64,000 bases of DNA. Source: Jiangella mangrovi (lineage in GTDB: Bacteria > Actinomycetota > Actinomycetes > Jiangellales > Jiangellaceae). The translations under genes were made by a program, and so were the position numbers. Each line of letters starts with the position of its first letter. The first letter of the stretch is position 1. The DNA lies in assembly GCF_014204975.1 (NCBI RefSeq), contig NZ_JACHMM010000001.1, positions 6,262,037 to 6,326,036 on the forward strand. Direction: 5' to 3'. Positions 23,938 through 32,400 of this stretch are shown here, in pieces. The notes beneath the pieces were generated by a model, which had not been told where the DNA came from, did not search any database, and saw only the letters and a list, made by a program, of their open reading frames with translations.

Positions 23938-26592
23938 ATGGCGACTTACGACACGATCGCCGACCTCAAGGCCGCGTCCGTCCCCGCCGACGGCACCCTC
24001 GCCGACGTCCTGGGCTACTGGGAGGCCGGCGACGGCGGCGACGGCCGGTTCGTCTTCGACTCGGGCTCCACCAAGGACGACAACGCCGGCACCTACATCG
24101 CGCCCACCAGCGGCAGCGGCCGCTGGCACCGCATCATCGAGAACGGCACCATGTCGGCCAAGGCGTGGGGCGCGCACATCGACAACCTCACCGACGACGC
24201 ACCGGCGCTGCAGAACGCGCTGGACTTCATGGCGCACGACACGCCGTACGAGCTGTACCTGCCGGCCGGCGACTACGACATCCGCTCGCCGCTGAGCTAC
24301 GTCACGTCCGGCCACTCCGTCGGGCCGCAGATCCGCGGCGCCGGGCACCGTCAGGACGCGGAGGTCATGGGCCCGGTCGGCACCGCGCTGCACTGGCGGT
24401 TCACCGGCCACTCACTGCTGCGGATCAGCAACGACGAGCCGCAGCGCTTCAACGAGGGCGGCTATCTGCGCGACTTCGGCATCGACGCCGAGCCCCGGCC
24501 CGGTGATCCGGACCTACCGCCGAACTCGCAGGCGGCCGGCATCGAGCTGTCGAACTGGTGGCTGTTCAGCATCGAGAGCGTCTCGATCATCAAGACCCAC
24601 GGGCACGGCATCTGGGCGCCCACCCGGTTCACCGCGATCGACATCAGCGTGAGCGACGGGGGCAACCCGCTGTCCGGCGCGGACCAGCGCCGGCCCAACG
24701 ACAAGCCGTACGCGTGGGTCGACAACACCGGCAACCGGCACGGCAGCATGGCCGAGATCCTGGCGCACGTCGACATCGACGGCGGCGCGATCCAGGGCTT
24801 CCTCATCCGCCGGGCCGGCTTCGGCTACCAGGTGAACGACCCGGTCCGTGTCACCGGTACGGGGTCGGGCTTCGAGGGGCACGTCTCGGCGGTCGACGCG
24901 AACGGCGGCATCACCGCGATCGTCGTCGACGAGAACGGCAGCGGCTACGACACCGACACGCTCTACAACAACGAGGACGCCTTCAACGTCGCCGGCTTCA
25001 CGTTCCGTGAGGTCATCATCGTCGGCAACGACGGGTGGGGCGTCTCGATGCCACACTTCGCCTCGGGCGGGCACCTCTACAGCTGCTACATCGTCGACAA
25101 CAAGATGCACGGCGTCATCGTGGGCGGCAACTCCACCCACATCATCGGTGGCGCGGTCGCGTCCAACGGCGTGCACCCCACGGCCGGCTTCTTCCCCGGT
25201 ATCTGGGTGCGCCGCGGCTACTCCAGCGTCAACGGGTTCCGGACCCAGGGCTGCGAGCTGGACGGCAACGGCTACGCGCACATCTGCTTCGACGGCGCGT
25301 CCGGCGCCCTGGTCGAGGACACCCGGATGAACTCCTGGGTGACGATCAGGCCGGACATCGTGCCCCGGATCGGCCAGCTGCCGCCGTCGCAGGTGAAGTT
25401 CGACATCGGCAACTACCGGGTCGCGAACAACGGCATCAAGCTGAGCCGGTGCATCCACCGGGCGCAGCCGAACGACGGCTTCGTCGCCACCAGCCCCGTC
25501 GCCACCAGCAGCGGGAACGACACGGTCACGTTCACCGAGGACCACGCGGCGAACCCGATCCTGGACTTCTACCCCGGCGTCACCGTCAAGATCGTCAAGT
25601 CCGGCGGCACCCTGGTCACGTTCGCCGGCGGCGGCACCACCACCACGGTCGAGTCGGTCGACTACGACAACGACGAGATGGTGCTGGAGAACGCGCCCAC
25701 CGAGACCCTCGCCATCGGGGCCGGCGCGGTCATCAAGGAGGCGATCGGCGACAACAACGTGAACTGGTACGACTTCGGCCGCACCATCGCCAACGCCGCC
25801 ATCAAGGTCGAGATGCCGGTGCCCAGCCAGCTGCCGGCCACCTACACCAAGTTCGCCAACCTCGACGACACCCAGCCCTTCGCGCTGATCGACGTGCAGG
25901 ACTGGACACTGGACCGCCCGCACATGGTCGGCGGCAACAACACGACGCTCGCGCGCGTCCCCGGCGCCGCCGAGCCAGCATTGGGGTTCGTCGTGCCGAC
26001 GACGGCGGTCGACGTACCGTTCACCCAGGTCATCTTCGACCCGTACAAGCGGATGCAGGTCGTCAGCGACGCGCCGACCGGGCGGTACTTCGTCAAGGGC
26101 TCCGGCGTCTACCAGGTCAACGGCACGCTGGCCTTGTCCGACTCCATCGCCGGGGACGTCATCCAGGTCTCGGTCATCCAGCGCACCATCACGCTCGACG
26201 AGAACGGCGTCCCGCTGGACCCGGCCGCCGTCCCCAATCCGACCGACGTGGTTCTGTCGGACTTCCGCCGGGTCTGCACCGGCGCGCTCAGCACCAACTA
26301 CCCCGAGTCGTTCACCTTCGAGGCCAGTGTGGCGGCCATCCAGCGTGACACCTATCTGGGGGCCACACCCCCGCCTGGCGTCAACAGCGGCGACGCCGGA
26401 CTGCTCTGGTTCAACCAGCAGACGAAGGTGCTGAAGCGATGGAGCGGCACGGCGTGGGCGGTCATGCCGGGCTGGACCACCGCCTACAACCCGACGGTGA
26501 CCCTGTCGGTGCGGGTGCGCAGCTTCACGTCGGCTCGCAAGCTCACCCACCTGTCCGGCCGCAATACCGTGTGCTTCAACCAGATCCACTGA
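23938..26592 (+). CDS. right-handed beta-helix (pectate-lyase-superfamily) protein
   Basis: 884 residues. The N-terminus (residues 1-60) resembles tail-spike or hyaluronidase-like heads (DGRFVFDSGS, SGRWHRI). NGTMSAKAWGAHIDNLTDDA then AL-NALDF is the entry to a beta-helix, and repeated short Gly/Asn/Ile strands continue to about residue 480. The tail (about 490-884) is rich in beta strands and ends with a Trp-rich segment (RWSGTAWAVMPGW). No signal peptide is present. It may cleave or bind a pectin-like or uronic-acid polysaccharide. The Gfo/Idh and GH36 genes downstream support a glycan role. Confidence 0.75.
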   Translation: MATYDTIADLKAASVPADGTLADVLGYWEAGDGGDGRFVFDSGSTKDDNAGTYIAPTSGSGRWHRIIENGTMSAKAWGAHIDNLTDDAPALQNALDFMAHDTPYELYLPAGDYDIRSPLSYVTSGHSVGPQIRGAGHRQDAEVMGPVGTALHWRFTGHSLLRISNDEPQRFNEGGYLRDFGIDAEPRPGDPDLPPNSQAAGIELSNWWLFSIESVSIIKTHGHGIWAPTRFTAIDISVSDGGNPLSGADQRRPNDKPYAWVDNTGNRHGSMAEILAHVDIDGGAIQGFLIRRAGFGYQVNDPVRVTGTGSGFEGHVSAVDANGGITAIVVDENGSGYDTDTLYNNEDAFNVAGFTFREVIIVGNDGWGVSMPHFASGGHLYSCYIVDNKMHGVIVGGNSTHIIGGAVASNGVHPTAGFFPGIWVRRGYSSVNGFRTQGCELDGNGYAHICFDGASGALVEDTRMNSWVTIRPDIVPRIGQLPPSQVKFDIGNYRVANNGIKLSRCIHRAQPNDGFVATSPVATSSGNDTVTFTEDHAANPILDFYPGVTVKIVKSGGTLVTFAGGGTTTTVESVDYDNDEMVLENAPTETLAIGAGAVIKEAIGDNNVNWYDFGRTIANAAIKVEMPVPSQLPATYTKFANLDDTQPFALIDVQDWTLDRPHMVGGNNTTLARVPGAAEPALGFVVPTTAVDVPFTQVIFDPYKRMQVVSDAPTGRYFVKGSGVYQVNGTLALSDSIAGDVIQVSVIQRTITLDENGVPLDPAAVPNPTDVVLSDFRRVCTGALSTNYPESFTFEASVAAIQRDTYLGATPPPGVNSGDAGLLWFNQQTKVLKRWSGTAWAVMPGWTTAYNPTVTLSVRVRSFTSARKLTHLSGRNTVCFNQIH

Positions 26593-26620
26593 CGAACCGA
26601 TGAACCGAGAGGACCCGTCC

Positions 26621-27676
26621 ATGCAGGAGAGTTCCCCACTGACCGCGGCCGTGGTCGGTGCCGGCCTGGGCGGGTCCTTGTCGATCCGCGCGCTGCGCGA
26701 GTCGCCGCGGTTCCGGCTGGTGGGGGTGGCCGACGTCCGGGCGGAAGCGCTCGAGCAGTACGCCGCCGACGTCGCCACCTTCACCGGCCACGAGGAGATG
26801 CTGAAGACGTGCACGCCCGACGTCGTGTGCGTCTCCACCTACGCCCCCAGCCACCTCGAGCTGACCCGCGCCGCCCTGGACGCCGGGGCGCGCGGGCTGC
26901 TGGTCGAGAAGCCCTTGTCGGACACGACGGCCGACGGCCGGGCCGTGCTCGACCTCGCCCTCGAGCGCGGCGTGCCGGTCGTCGTCCCGCACGGGCTCAT
27001 GACCATGAGCGGGCCGGCGGAGGTGCTGTCGCGGGTGCGCGACGGCGCCGTCGGCGAGCTGCGGCTGGTCGAGATCGAGTGCGCCCAGTGGGATGTCATC
27101 AACGCCGGGATCCACTGGCTGCAGTTCTTCCTCGCCCTGGTCCACCCCGACCCGGTCGAGACCGTCCTCACCGCCGCCGACACGTCCAGCCGCACCTACC
27201 GCGACGGGATGCAGGTCGAGACCGAGGCGGTCGTGCTCGCCCGCACCCGCGGCGGCGTGCGTGTGGTGCTCAACACCGGCGACTACCTGCCGATCGCCCG
27301 CGAGCGCACCGGCGCGCTGTTCCGGATCGTCGGGACCACGGGCTTCATCGAGTACGCCCCGTGGGAGAACGGCTACACGATCGTCGCCGACGGGCAGCCC
27401 CGGCTCGACGTGCAGGTCGAGCAGTACGAGGTCGCGCTGCACCGCCGGCACCTGGAGCACTTGGCCGACCTCGTCGTCGCGGGTACCACCGACGACTACG
27501 TGCCCGAGACGTCGCTGGCCGCGCTGGAGCTGGTCGAGGCCGCCTACCTGTCGCACCGGGTGCGCGCGGCGGTGACGCTGCCGCTGTCGTCGTACACCCC
27601 GCCGGACCCCGCGCCGTGGGACCCGGGCATGCCGTACTCCGGGACCGGCGGCGGTCGCAACGGGCGGGAGCTGTAG
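26621..27676 (+). CDS. Gfo/Idh/MocA-family oxidoreductase
   Basis: 351 residues from the ATG at 26621, preferred over 26600 because GAGAGGA lies seven bases before it. The Rossmann motif AVVGAGLGGSLSIRAL is near the N-terminus, CVSTYAPSHLELTRAALDAG and VEKPLSDT (the conserved EKP Lys) follow, and a C-terminal substrate domain has TTGFIEYAPWENG. The family oxidises sugars or cyclitols with NAD(P). It directly adjoins a second family member and a GH36 gene. Confidence 0.88.
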   Translation: MQESSPLTAAVVGAGLGGSLSIRALRESPRFRLVGVADVRAEALEQYAADVATFTGHEEMLKTCTPDVVCVSTYAPSHLELTRAALDAGARGLLVEKPLSDTTADGRAVLDLALERGVPVVVPHGLMTMSGPAEVLSRVRDGAVGELRLVEIECAQWDVINAGIHWLQFFLALVHPDPVETVLTAADTSSRTYRDGMQVETEAVVLARTRGGVRVVLNTGDYLPIARERTGALFRIVGTTGFIEYAPWENGYTIVADGQPRLDVQVEQYEVALHRRHLEHLADLVVAGTTDDYVPETSLAALELVEAAYLSHRVRAAVTLPLSSYTPPDPAPWDPGMPYSGTGGGRNGREL

Positions 27677-28759
27677 ATGATCGAGCTGTCCGTGGTCGGC
27701 GCGGGCTGGCGCGCCGAGTTCTTCCTGCGCATCGCCCAGGCGCTGCCCTCGCTGTTCGCCGTGCGTTCCGTGGTCGCCCGTTCGGAGGCGCGTGCGGAGC
27801 GATTGCGTGCGGTCTACGGCGTGCGGGTCGTCGACGGCGTCGACGCCCTGTTCCGCGACGGGGCCGGCGACGCCGCCGTCGTCGTGCTGCCCGCCGCCGC
27901 GGCCCCCGAGGTCACGACGGCGCTGGTGAAGGCCGGGACGCCGGTGCTGACGGAGACGCCGCCGGCGCCGGACGTCGCGGCCATGCACGAGCTGTGGGCG
28001 GTCCTCGGCGGCGACGCCCCGGTGCGCGTGGCCGAGCAGTACCGGCTGCAGCCGCACCACGCAGCGCGGCTCGCGCTCGCCGGTTCCGGCGTCATCGGCC
28101 CGGTCGGCTACGCCCGGGTCTCCGTCGCGCACGGCTACCACGCGACCAGCCTGCTGCGGCTGGCGCTCGACGCCGGCATGGAGTCGCCGCTGGTCCGCGC
28201 GGTCACCCACCTGGACCCGGCGGCACGCGTGCATGGCCGCGACGACTGGCATGCCGAGGTGGTCGTGCGGCCGGGGGTGAACACGATCGCGACGCTGGAC
28301 TTCGGCGACCGCATGGGCGTCTACGAGTTCACCGGCGAGCAGTACCTCTCCCCCATCCGCGGCCGGCACCTCACGATCCGCGGCGAACGCGGCGAGATCG
28401 CCGACGACGCCGTCGCGTACGTGCGCGGCCCCCGCGACGTCGTCCGCACCCGCATCGTGCGCGACGACACCGGGCTCGACGGCGACCTCGCCGGCCACCA
28501 CCTGCGCGGGCTGGACTGCGACGGGCGGCGGGCGTGGACCAACCCGTTCGGCACGGCCCGGCTGTCCGACGACGAGCTCGCCGGGGCCGGCGTGCTGGCC
28601 GAGCTGGCGGAGTTCGTGCGCACGGGCGGCGACGGGGGTGGCTGCGGCTACGGCCTGGCCGAGGCCGCCCAGGACCAGTACCTGGCCGCGCTGATCGACG
28701 AGGCGGCGGCGTCGGGCGAAGCGGTCCGGGCCGAGCCGCAGCCGTGGGCGAAGCGGTGA
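27677..28759 (+). CDS. Gfo/Idh/MocA-like oxidoreductase, divergent
   Basis: 360 residues beginning IELSVVGAGWRAEFFLRIAQ. The usual EKP is replaced by TETPPAP, so the conserved active-site Lys appears to be missing. VAEQYRLQPHHAARLALAG and GEIADDAVAYVRG remain recognisable. It abuts the upstream stop and overlaps the GH36 start (GTGA, 28756-28759). It may be a non-catalytic or altered partner of the previous oxidoreductase, or may act on a bulky glycoside. Confidence 0.78.
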   Translation: MIELSVVGAGWRAEFFLRIAQALPSLFAVRSVVARSEARAERLRAVYGVRVVDGVDALFRDGAGDAAVVVLPAAAAPEVTTALVKAGTPVLTETPPAPDVAAMHELWAVLGGDAPVRVAEQYRLQPHHAARLALAGSGVIGPVGYARVSVAHGYHATSLLRLALDAGMESPLVRAVTHLDPAARVHGRDDWHAEVVVRPGVNTIATLDFGDRMGVYEFTGEQYLSPIRGRHLTIRGERGEIADDAVAYVRGPRDVVRTRIVRDDTGLDGDLAGHHLRGLDCDGRRAWTNPFGTARLSDDELAGAGVLAELAEFVRTGGDGGGCGYGLAEAAQDQYLAALIDEAAASGEAVRAEPQPWAKR

Positions 28760-30846
28760 CCGACACCGTCGTCGAATGGGGCGAGGCGCCGCTGACCGTG
28801 GCGATCGCGCTCGACGACGACCGGCCGCGGCTGGTCCGGTTCGGCCCGCCCGGTTCGGCGGTGCCGCTCGAGGTCGCGCTGCCACCGGTCGAGCTGGAGT
28901 TCCACGGCGCCGCGAAGGGCCGCGGGTCGCGCCACGTCGAGCAGGCTGCGTCGGCCCGGCTGCGCTACGCCGGCCACGACGCGTCCGAGGAGCGGCTGGA
29001 ACTGCGGCTGACCGACCCCGAGACCGGCCTGCTGGTCGTGCAGACCTGGCGCCGACGGGCAGCGGTCCCCGTCCTGCAGTGTCACGCCGAGGTGCGCAAC
29101 CATGGCACGGCGCCCGTGACGCTCCGGTATGTGTCGTCGCTGGTCGTGGCCGGGCTCGGCGGTTCTGCGCCGGGGCCGCACTGGACGGAGCGGCTGCGGC
29201 TCTCGTACGCGTCGATGGACACGTGCGCGGAGTTCCAGTGGCGCACGCAGACGCCGGCCGAGCTGGGCATCGTCGACGTCGGCATCGCCGGGTCGACCCG
29301 CCGGCGCATCGCGCTGACCAGCCTGGGCTCGACGCCGTCGGGCGAGTACCTGCCGGCCGGCGCCGTCACCGACACCGTCGGCGGGACCACGTGGGCGTGG
29401 CAGATCGAGCACAACGGCGCCTGGCACTGGGAGGTCGGCGACCACCGCGACCACGGGTACCTCGCGGTGAGCGGCCCAGCCGACCAGGAGCACCAGTGGC
29501 GGCAGGTGCTGCGGCCCGGCGAGGTGTTCCGGACGGTGCCGGTCGCGGTCGCCGTCGGGGATGACCTGACTGGAGCGATTTCTTCGCTCACGGAGCACCG
29601 CCGGGCGATCCGCCGGCCGCACCCGGACACCGTCGAGCTGCCCGTGGTCTTCAACGACTACCTCAACTGCCTGTGGGCCGACCCCACCGAGGAGAAGCTG
29701 CTGCCGATCGTCGATGCCGCCGCCAAGGCCGGCTGCGAGGTGTTCTGCGTCGACGCCGGCTGGTACAGCGACGAGCCGTCGTGGTGGTCCAGCGTCGGCG
29801 AGTGGGAGCCGTCGGCCCGCCGGTTCCCGAACGGGCTGTCGTCCGTCCTGGGCCGGATCGCCGCGCTGGGAATGACGCCCGGGCTCTGGCTCGAGCCCGA
29901 GGTCGTCGGCGTCGACAGCCCGGTCGCCGCGTCGCTGCCGCACGAGGCGTTCTTCCAGCGCGACGGCCACCGCGTCGACGAGCGCGGTCGGTACCAGCTC
30001 GACCTGCGCCACCCCGCCGCCCGCGCGCACCTCGACGCCGTCGTCGACCGCCTGGTGTCGGAGTACGGAGTCGGCTTCCTGAAGTTCGACTACAACATCA
30101 ACATCGGGACCGGCACCGACGTCGACGCCGACGGACCCGGAGCGGGGCTGCTCGGCCACAACCGGGCCTGGCTGCGCTGGGTCGAGGACCTGCTGGACCG
30201 CCACCCCGGGCTGGTCATCGAGTCCTGCGCCGGCGGCGGCGCCCGCCTCGACTACGCGACGCTGGCCGTGCACACCCTCCAGTCCACCAGCGACCAGGCC
30301 GACCACCTGAGGACCGTGCCCATCGCCGCGGCCGCCGCCAGCGCCGTCGCGCCCGAGCAAGCGGGCGTGTGGGTCAGCCCGCGGCCCGAGCTGACGCTCG
30401 ACGAGACACACCTCTGCGTGGTCAACGGCCTGCTCGGGCGCATGCACGTCAGCGGCCGGCCGGACCTGCTGTCCGACGAGCAGTTCGAGGCGGTCGCGGC
30501 CGGGATCGCCGTCTACAGGTCGCTGCGCGGGCTGATCCGCTCGGGGCGGCCGCTGTGGCCGCTCGGGCTGCCCGGCTGGACCGACGACCTGGTGAGTTAC
30601 GGCCTGGTGGCCGGCGCCGAGACGCTGCTCGCCGTGTGGCGGCGGGGCGCCGTGGGGCCTGCGTCCGTGGAGCTGCCGCTCCCGCACCTGCGCGGCCGCC
30701 CGGTCACCGTGGAGTGTGCGTACCCCGCCGGCGCCGACGTCGGTCTGCGGTGGGACGGCGACGGCGGCGTGCTGACGGTGACGCTGCCGGCCGCGCCGGT
30801 CGCCCGGTTACTCAGGCTGAGCGACCTTGTCGGTGGGTCCGGGTAA
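28756..30846 (+). CDS. GH36-family glycosidase (alpha-galactosidase type)
   Basis: 696 residues from a GTG that overlaps the preceding stop. An N-terminal beta-sandwich is followed by the (beta/alpha)8 barrel beginning VVFNDYLNC. The predicted nucleophile is Asp445 in LKFDYN and the acid/base Asp513 in STSDQADH. CVDAGWY and GLWLEPEVV line the active site. A C-terminal beta domain ends the protein. No signal peptide is present, so it acts on imported oligosaccharides. A paralogue lies at 48483-50576. Confidence 0.92.
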   Translation: MTDTVVEWGEAPLTVAIALDDDRPRLVRFGPPGSAVPLEVALPPVELEFHGAAKGRGSRHVEQAASARLRYAGHDASEERLELRLTDPETGLLVVQTWRRRAAVPVLQCHAEVRNHGTAPVTLRYVSSLVVAGLGGSAPGPHWTERLRLSYASMDTCAEFQWRTQTPAELGIVDVGIAGSTRRRIALTSLGSTPSGEYLPAGAVTDTVGGTTWAWQIEHNGAWHWEVGDHRDHGYLAVSGPADQEHQWRQVLRPGEVFRTVPVAVAVGDDLTGAISSLTEHRRAIRRPHPDTVELPVVFNDYLNCLWADPTEEKLLPIVDAAAKAGCEVFCVDAGWYSDEPSWWSSVGEWEPSARRFPNGLSSVLGRIAALGMTPGLWLEPEVVGVDSPVAASLPHEAFFQRDGHRVDERGRYQLDLRHPAARAHLDAVVDRLVSEYGVGFLKFDYNINIGTGTDVDADGPGAGLLGHNRAWLRWVEDLLDRHPGLVIESCAGGGARLDYATLAVHTLQSTSDQADHLRTVPIAAAAASAVAPEQAGVWVSPRPELTLDETHLCVVNGLLGRMHVSGRPDLLSDEQFEAVAAGIAVYRSLRGLIRSGRPLWPLGLPGWTDDLVSYGLVAGAETLLAVWRRGAVGPASVELPLPHLRGRPVTVECAYPAGADVGLRWDGDGGVLTVTLPAAPVARLLRLSDLVGGSG

Positions 30847-30856
30847 GATCATTTGC

Positions 30857-32386
30857 ATGTTCGAAGAAGCCGAGCTGTCTGCTCCGTCGCCGGGTGATGC
30901 CCCGGCGATGGATGCCGAGCTGCGTGCCTTGTTGAATGGGGTGGCGGCGTCGTATGCGGATGGTTCGGCGGCGGTGCTGGACATTGATGCGGTGGCGGTG
31001 GGGCCGGAGTTGGCGGCGTTGCTGGCGCGGCGCGATCCTGCTGCGGCGGGTGATGTGTTCGACGTGGTCGAACAGGTCGCCGGGTGGGTGCGGCAGGTCG
31101 CCTGGGCCGAGGCCGGGCGGGCTCGGGCGCTCGCGGCGTTGGCGGCGCGGGCGGAGCTGCGGCCGGCCGAGACGGGCTATCGCTCGGTGAACCCGGTGAC
31201 GAACGCGGCGGTGGTGGTGGCGGGGCGGTGTCAGCTGACGGCCAAGCAGGCCGAGGGCCTGGTCGGACCCGCGGTCCAACTCCTGCGTGACTTCCCCGAC
31301 ACGTGGGCGGCGTGGTGGGCCGGGTTGATCGACTGGCGGCGAGTCCGCGCCATCCTCGACGAGCTCGGCGGGCAGGACCCGGACGTGCGGCGGCGGGTCG
31401 AGGCGGCCGTACTGCCGCGGGCGCCGCAGCTGGACTCCGTCGCGCTGCGGAAGCTGATCCGGCAGTTGCTGCACGAGCTCGCGCCGGTGTCGGCGGCGCA
31501 GCGCCATCAGGTCGCCCGCGACTCCCGCTATGTCATGGTGACCCCGGCGTCGGATGGGATGGCTCACCTGGAGGCGCGGTTGCCAGCCGAGGACGCCGCC
31601 GCCCTGAACACCGCGCTGAACGCCGCCGCCGCGGACTTGAAGCGCGCCGACGCGGCCGCGGGTGGGCCGGTCAGGTCGAAGGACCAGCGCCGCGCCGACG
31701 CGCTCGCCGAGCTCGGCTGGGCCGCCCTGACGGCGTGCGCCGACGGCGCCACCGGCACCACGGCGTTCGGCCATCCCGCCGCGACCACGCCCGACCACAC
31801 CGGCCTCGCCGACCCGACCGGTCATGCCGCGGCTGCCGACTCGACCACCGGCTCGGCCGCTCCCGGAACCAGGGCGTCGAAGCGGCGGGCGCGGCCGGTG
31901 AGCGTGCACGTCACCATCCCGTTCGGGTCGCTGGTCGGGCTGACCGATGAGCCGGGTGAGCTCGACGGCTACGGGCCCATCACCGCCCAGGTCGCCCGCA
32001 CCCTGGCCGAAGAAGGTGTCTGGACCTGGTTGAAGACCGATCCCGGGACCGGGCACCTGCTCGACATGGGCCGCACCCGGTACCGGCCGTCCAAGGCGCT
32101 GGCCGACTTCATCACCGCCCGGGACCGGACCTGCCGGATGCCCGGCTGCCACCGGGCCGCCCGCGGTGGTCACATCGACCACGTCAAGCCCTTCCACCAG
32201 GGCGGGACCACCTGCGCGGCGAACTGCCACACCCTCTGCGAGACCCACCACCTGCTCAAACACCACGGACGCTGGCGAGTGACCCGGCTACCCGACGGAA
32301 CCACCCGATGGATCAGCCCCACCGGCCACACCTTCACCCGACCACTCGAGCGGATCGGCCCCGTCAGCGGAGCCGACCCGCCATGA
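30857..32386 (+). CDS. DUF222 protein with C-terminal HNH endonuclease (13E12-like)
   Basis: 509 residues. The long N-terminal DUF222 helical region (about 1-300; WVRQVAWAEAGRARALAALA, LEARLPAEDAAALNTALNAAAADLKRADA) is followed by a low-complexity linker and an HNH domain (about 430-490) with CRMPGCHRAA, HIDHVKPFHQGGTT, and N-x2-TLCETHHLLKHH. This family occurs in many copies in actinomycete genomes and its function is unknown; a mobile origin has been suggested. It begins ten bases after the GH36 stop, inside an otherwise metabolic block. Confidence 0.9.
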   Translation: MFEEAELSAPSPGDAPAMDAELRALLNGVAASYADGSAAVLDIDAVAVGPELAALLARRDPAAAGDVFDVVEQVAGWVRQVAWAEAGRARALAALAARAELRPAETGYRSVNPVTNAAVVVAGRCQLTAKQAEGLVGPAVQLLRDFPDTWAAWWAGLIDWRRVRAILDELGGQDPDVRRRVEAAVLPRAPQLDSVALRKLIRQLLHELAPVSAAQRHQVARDSRYVMVTPASDGMAHLEARLPAEDAAALNTALNAAAADLKRADAAAGGPVRSKDQRRADALAELGWAALTACADGATGTTAFGHPAATTPDHTGLADPTGHAAAADSTTGSAAPGTRASKRRARPVSVHVTIPFGSLVGLTDEPGELDGYGPITAQVARTLAEEGVWTWLKTDPGTGHLLDMGRTRYRPSKALADFITARDRTCRMPGCHRAARGGHIDHVKPFHQGGTTCAANCHTLCETHHLLKHHGRWRVTRLPDGTTRWISPTGHTFTRPLERIGPVSGADPP

Positions 32387-32400
32387 CCACCAGTGGCCGG

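Noticed and set aside
24514-26838. 774-codon open frame on the minus strand opposite the beta-helix gene
   Set aside because: The product is low-complexity Arg/Val/Asp/Gly-rich with no fold motifs, and it mirrors the codon bias of the well-supported plus-strand gene. Long antisense frames are expected at this GC content.
26576-28885. 769-codon minus-strand frame opposite the Gfo/Idh genes
   Set aside because: It is antisense to three well-supported coding regions and has no recognisable domains.
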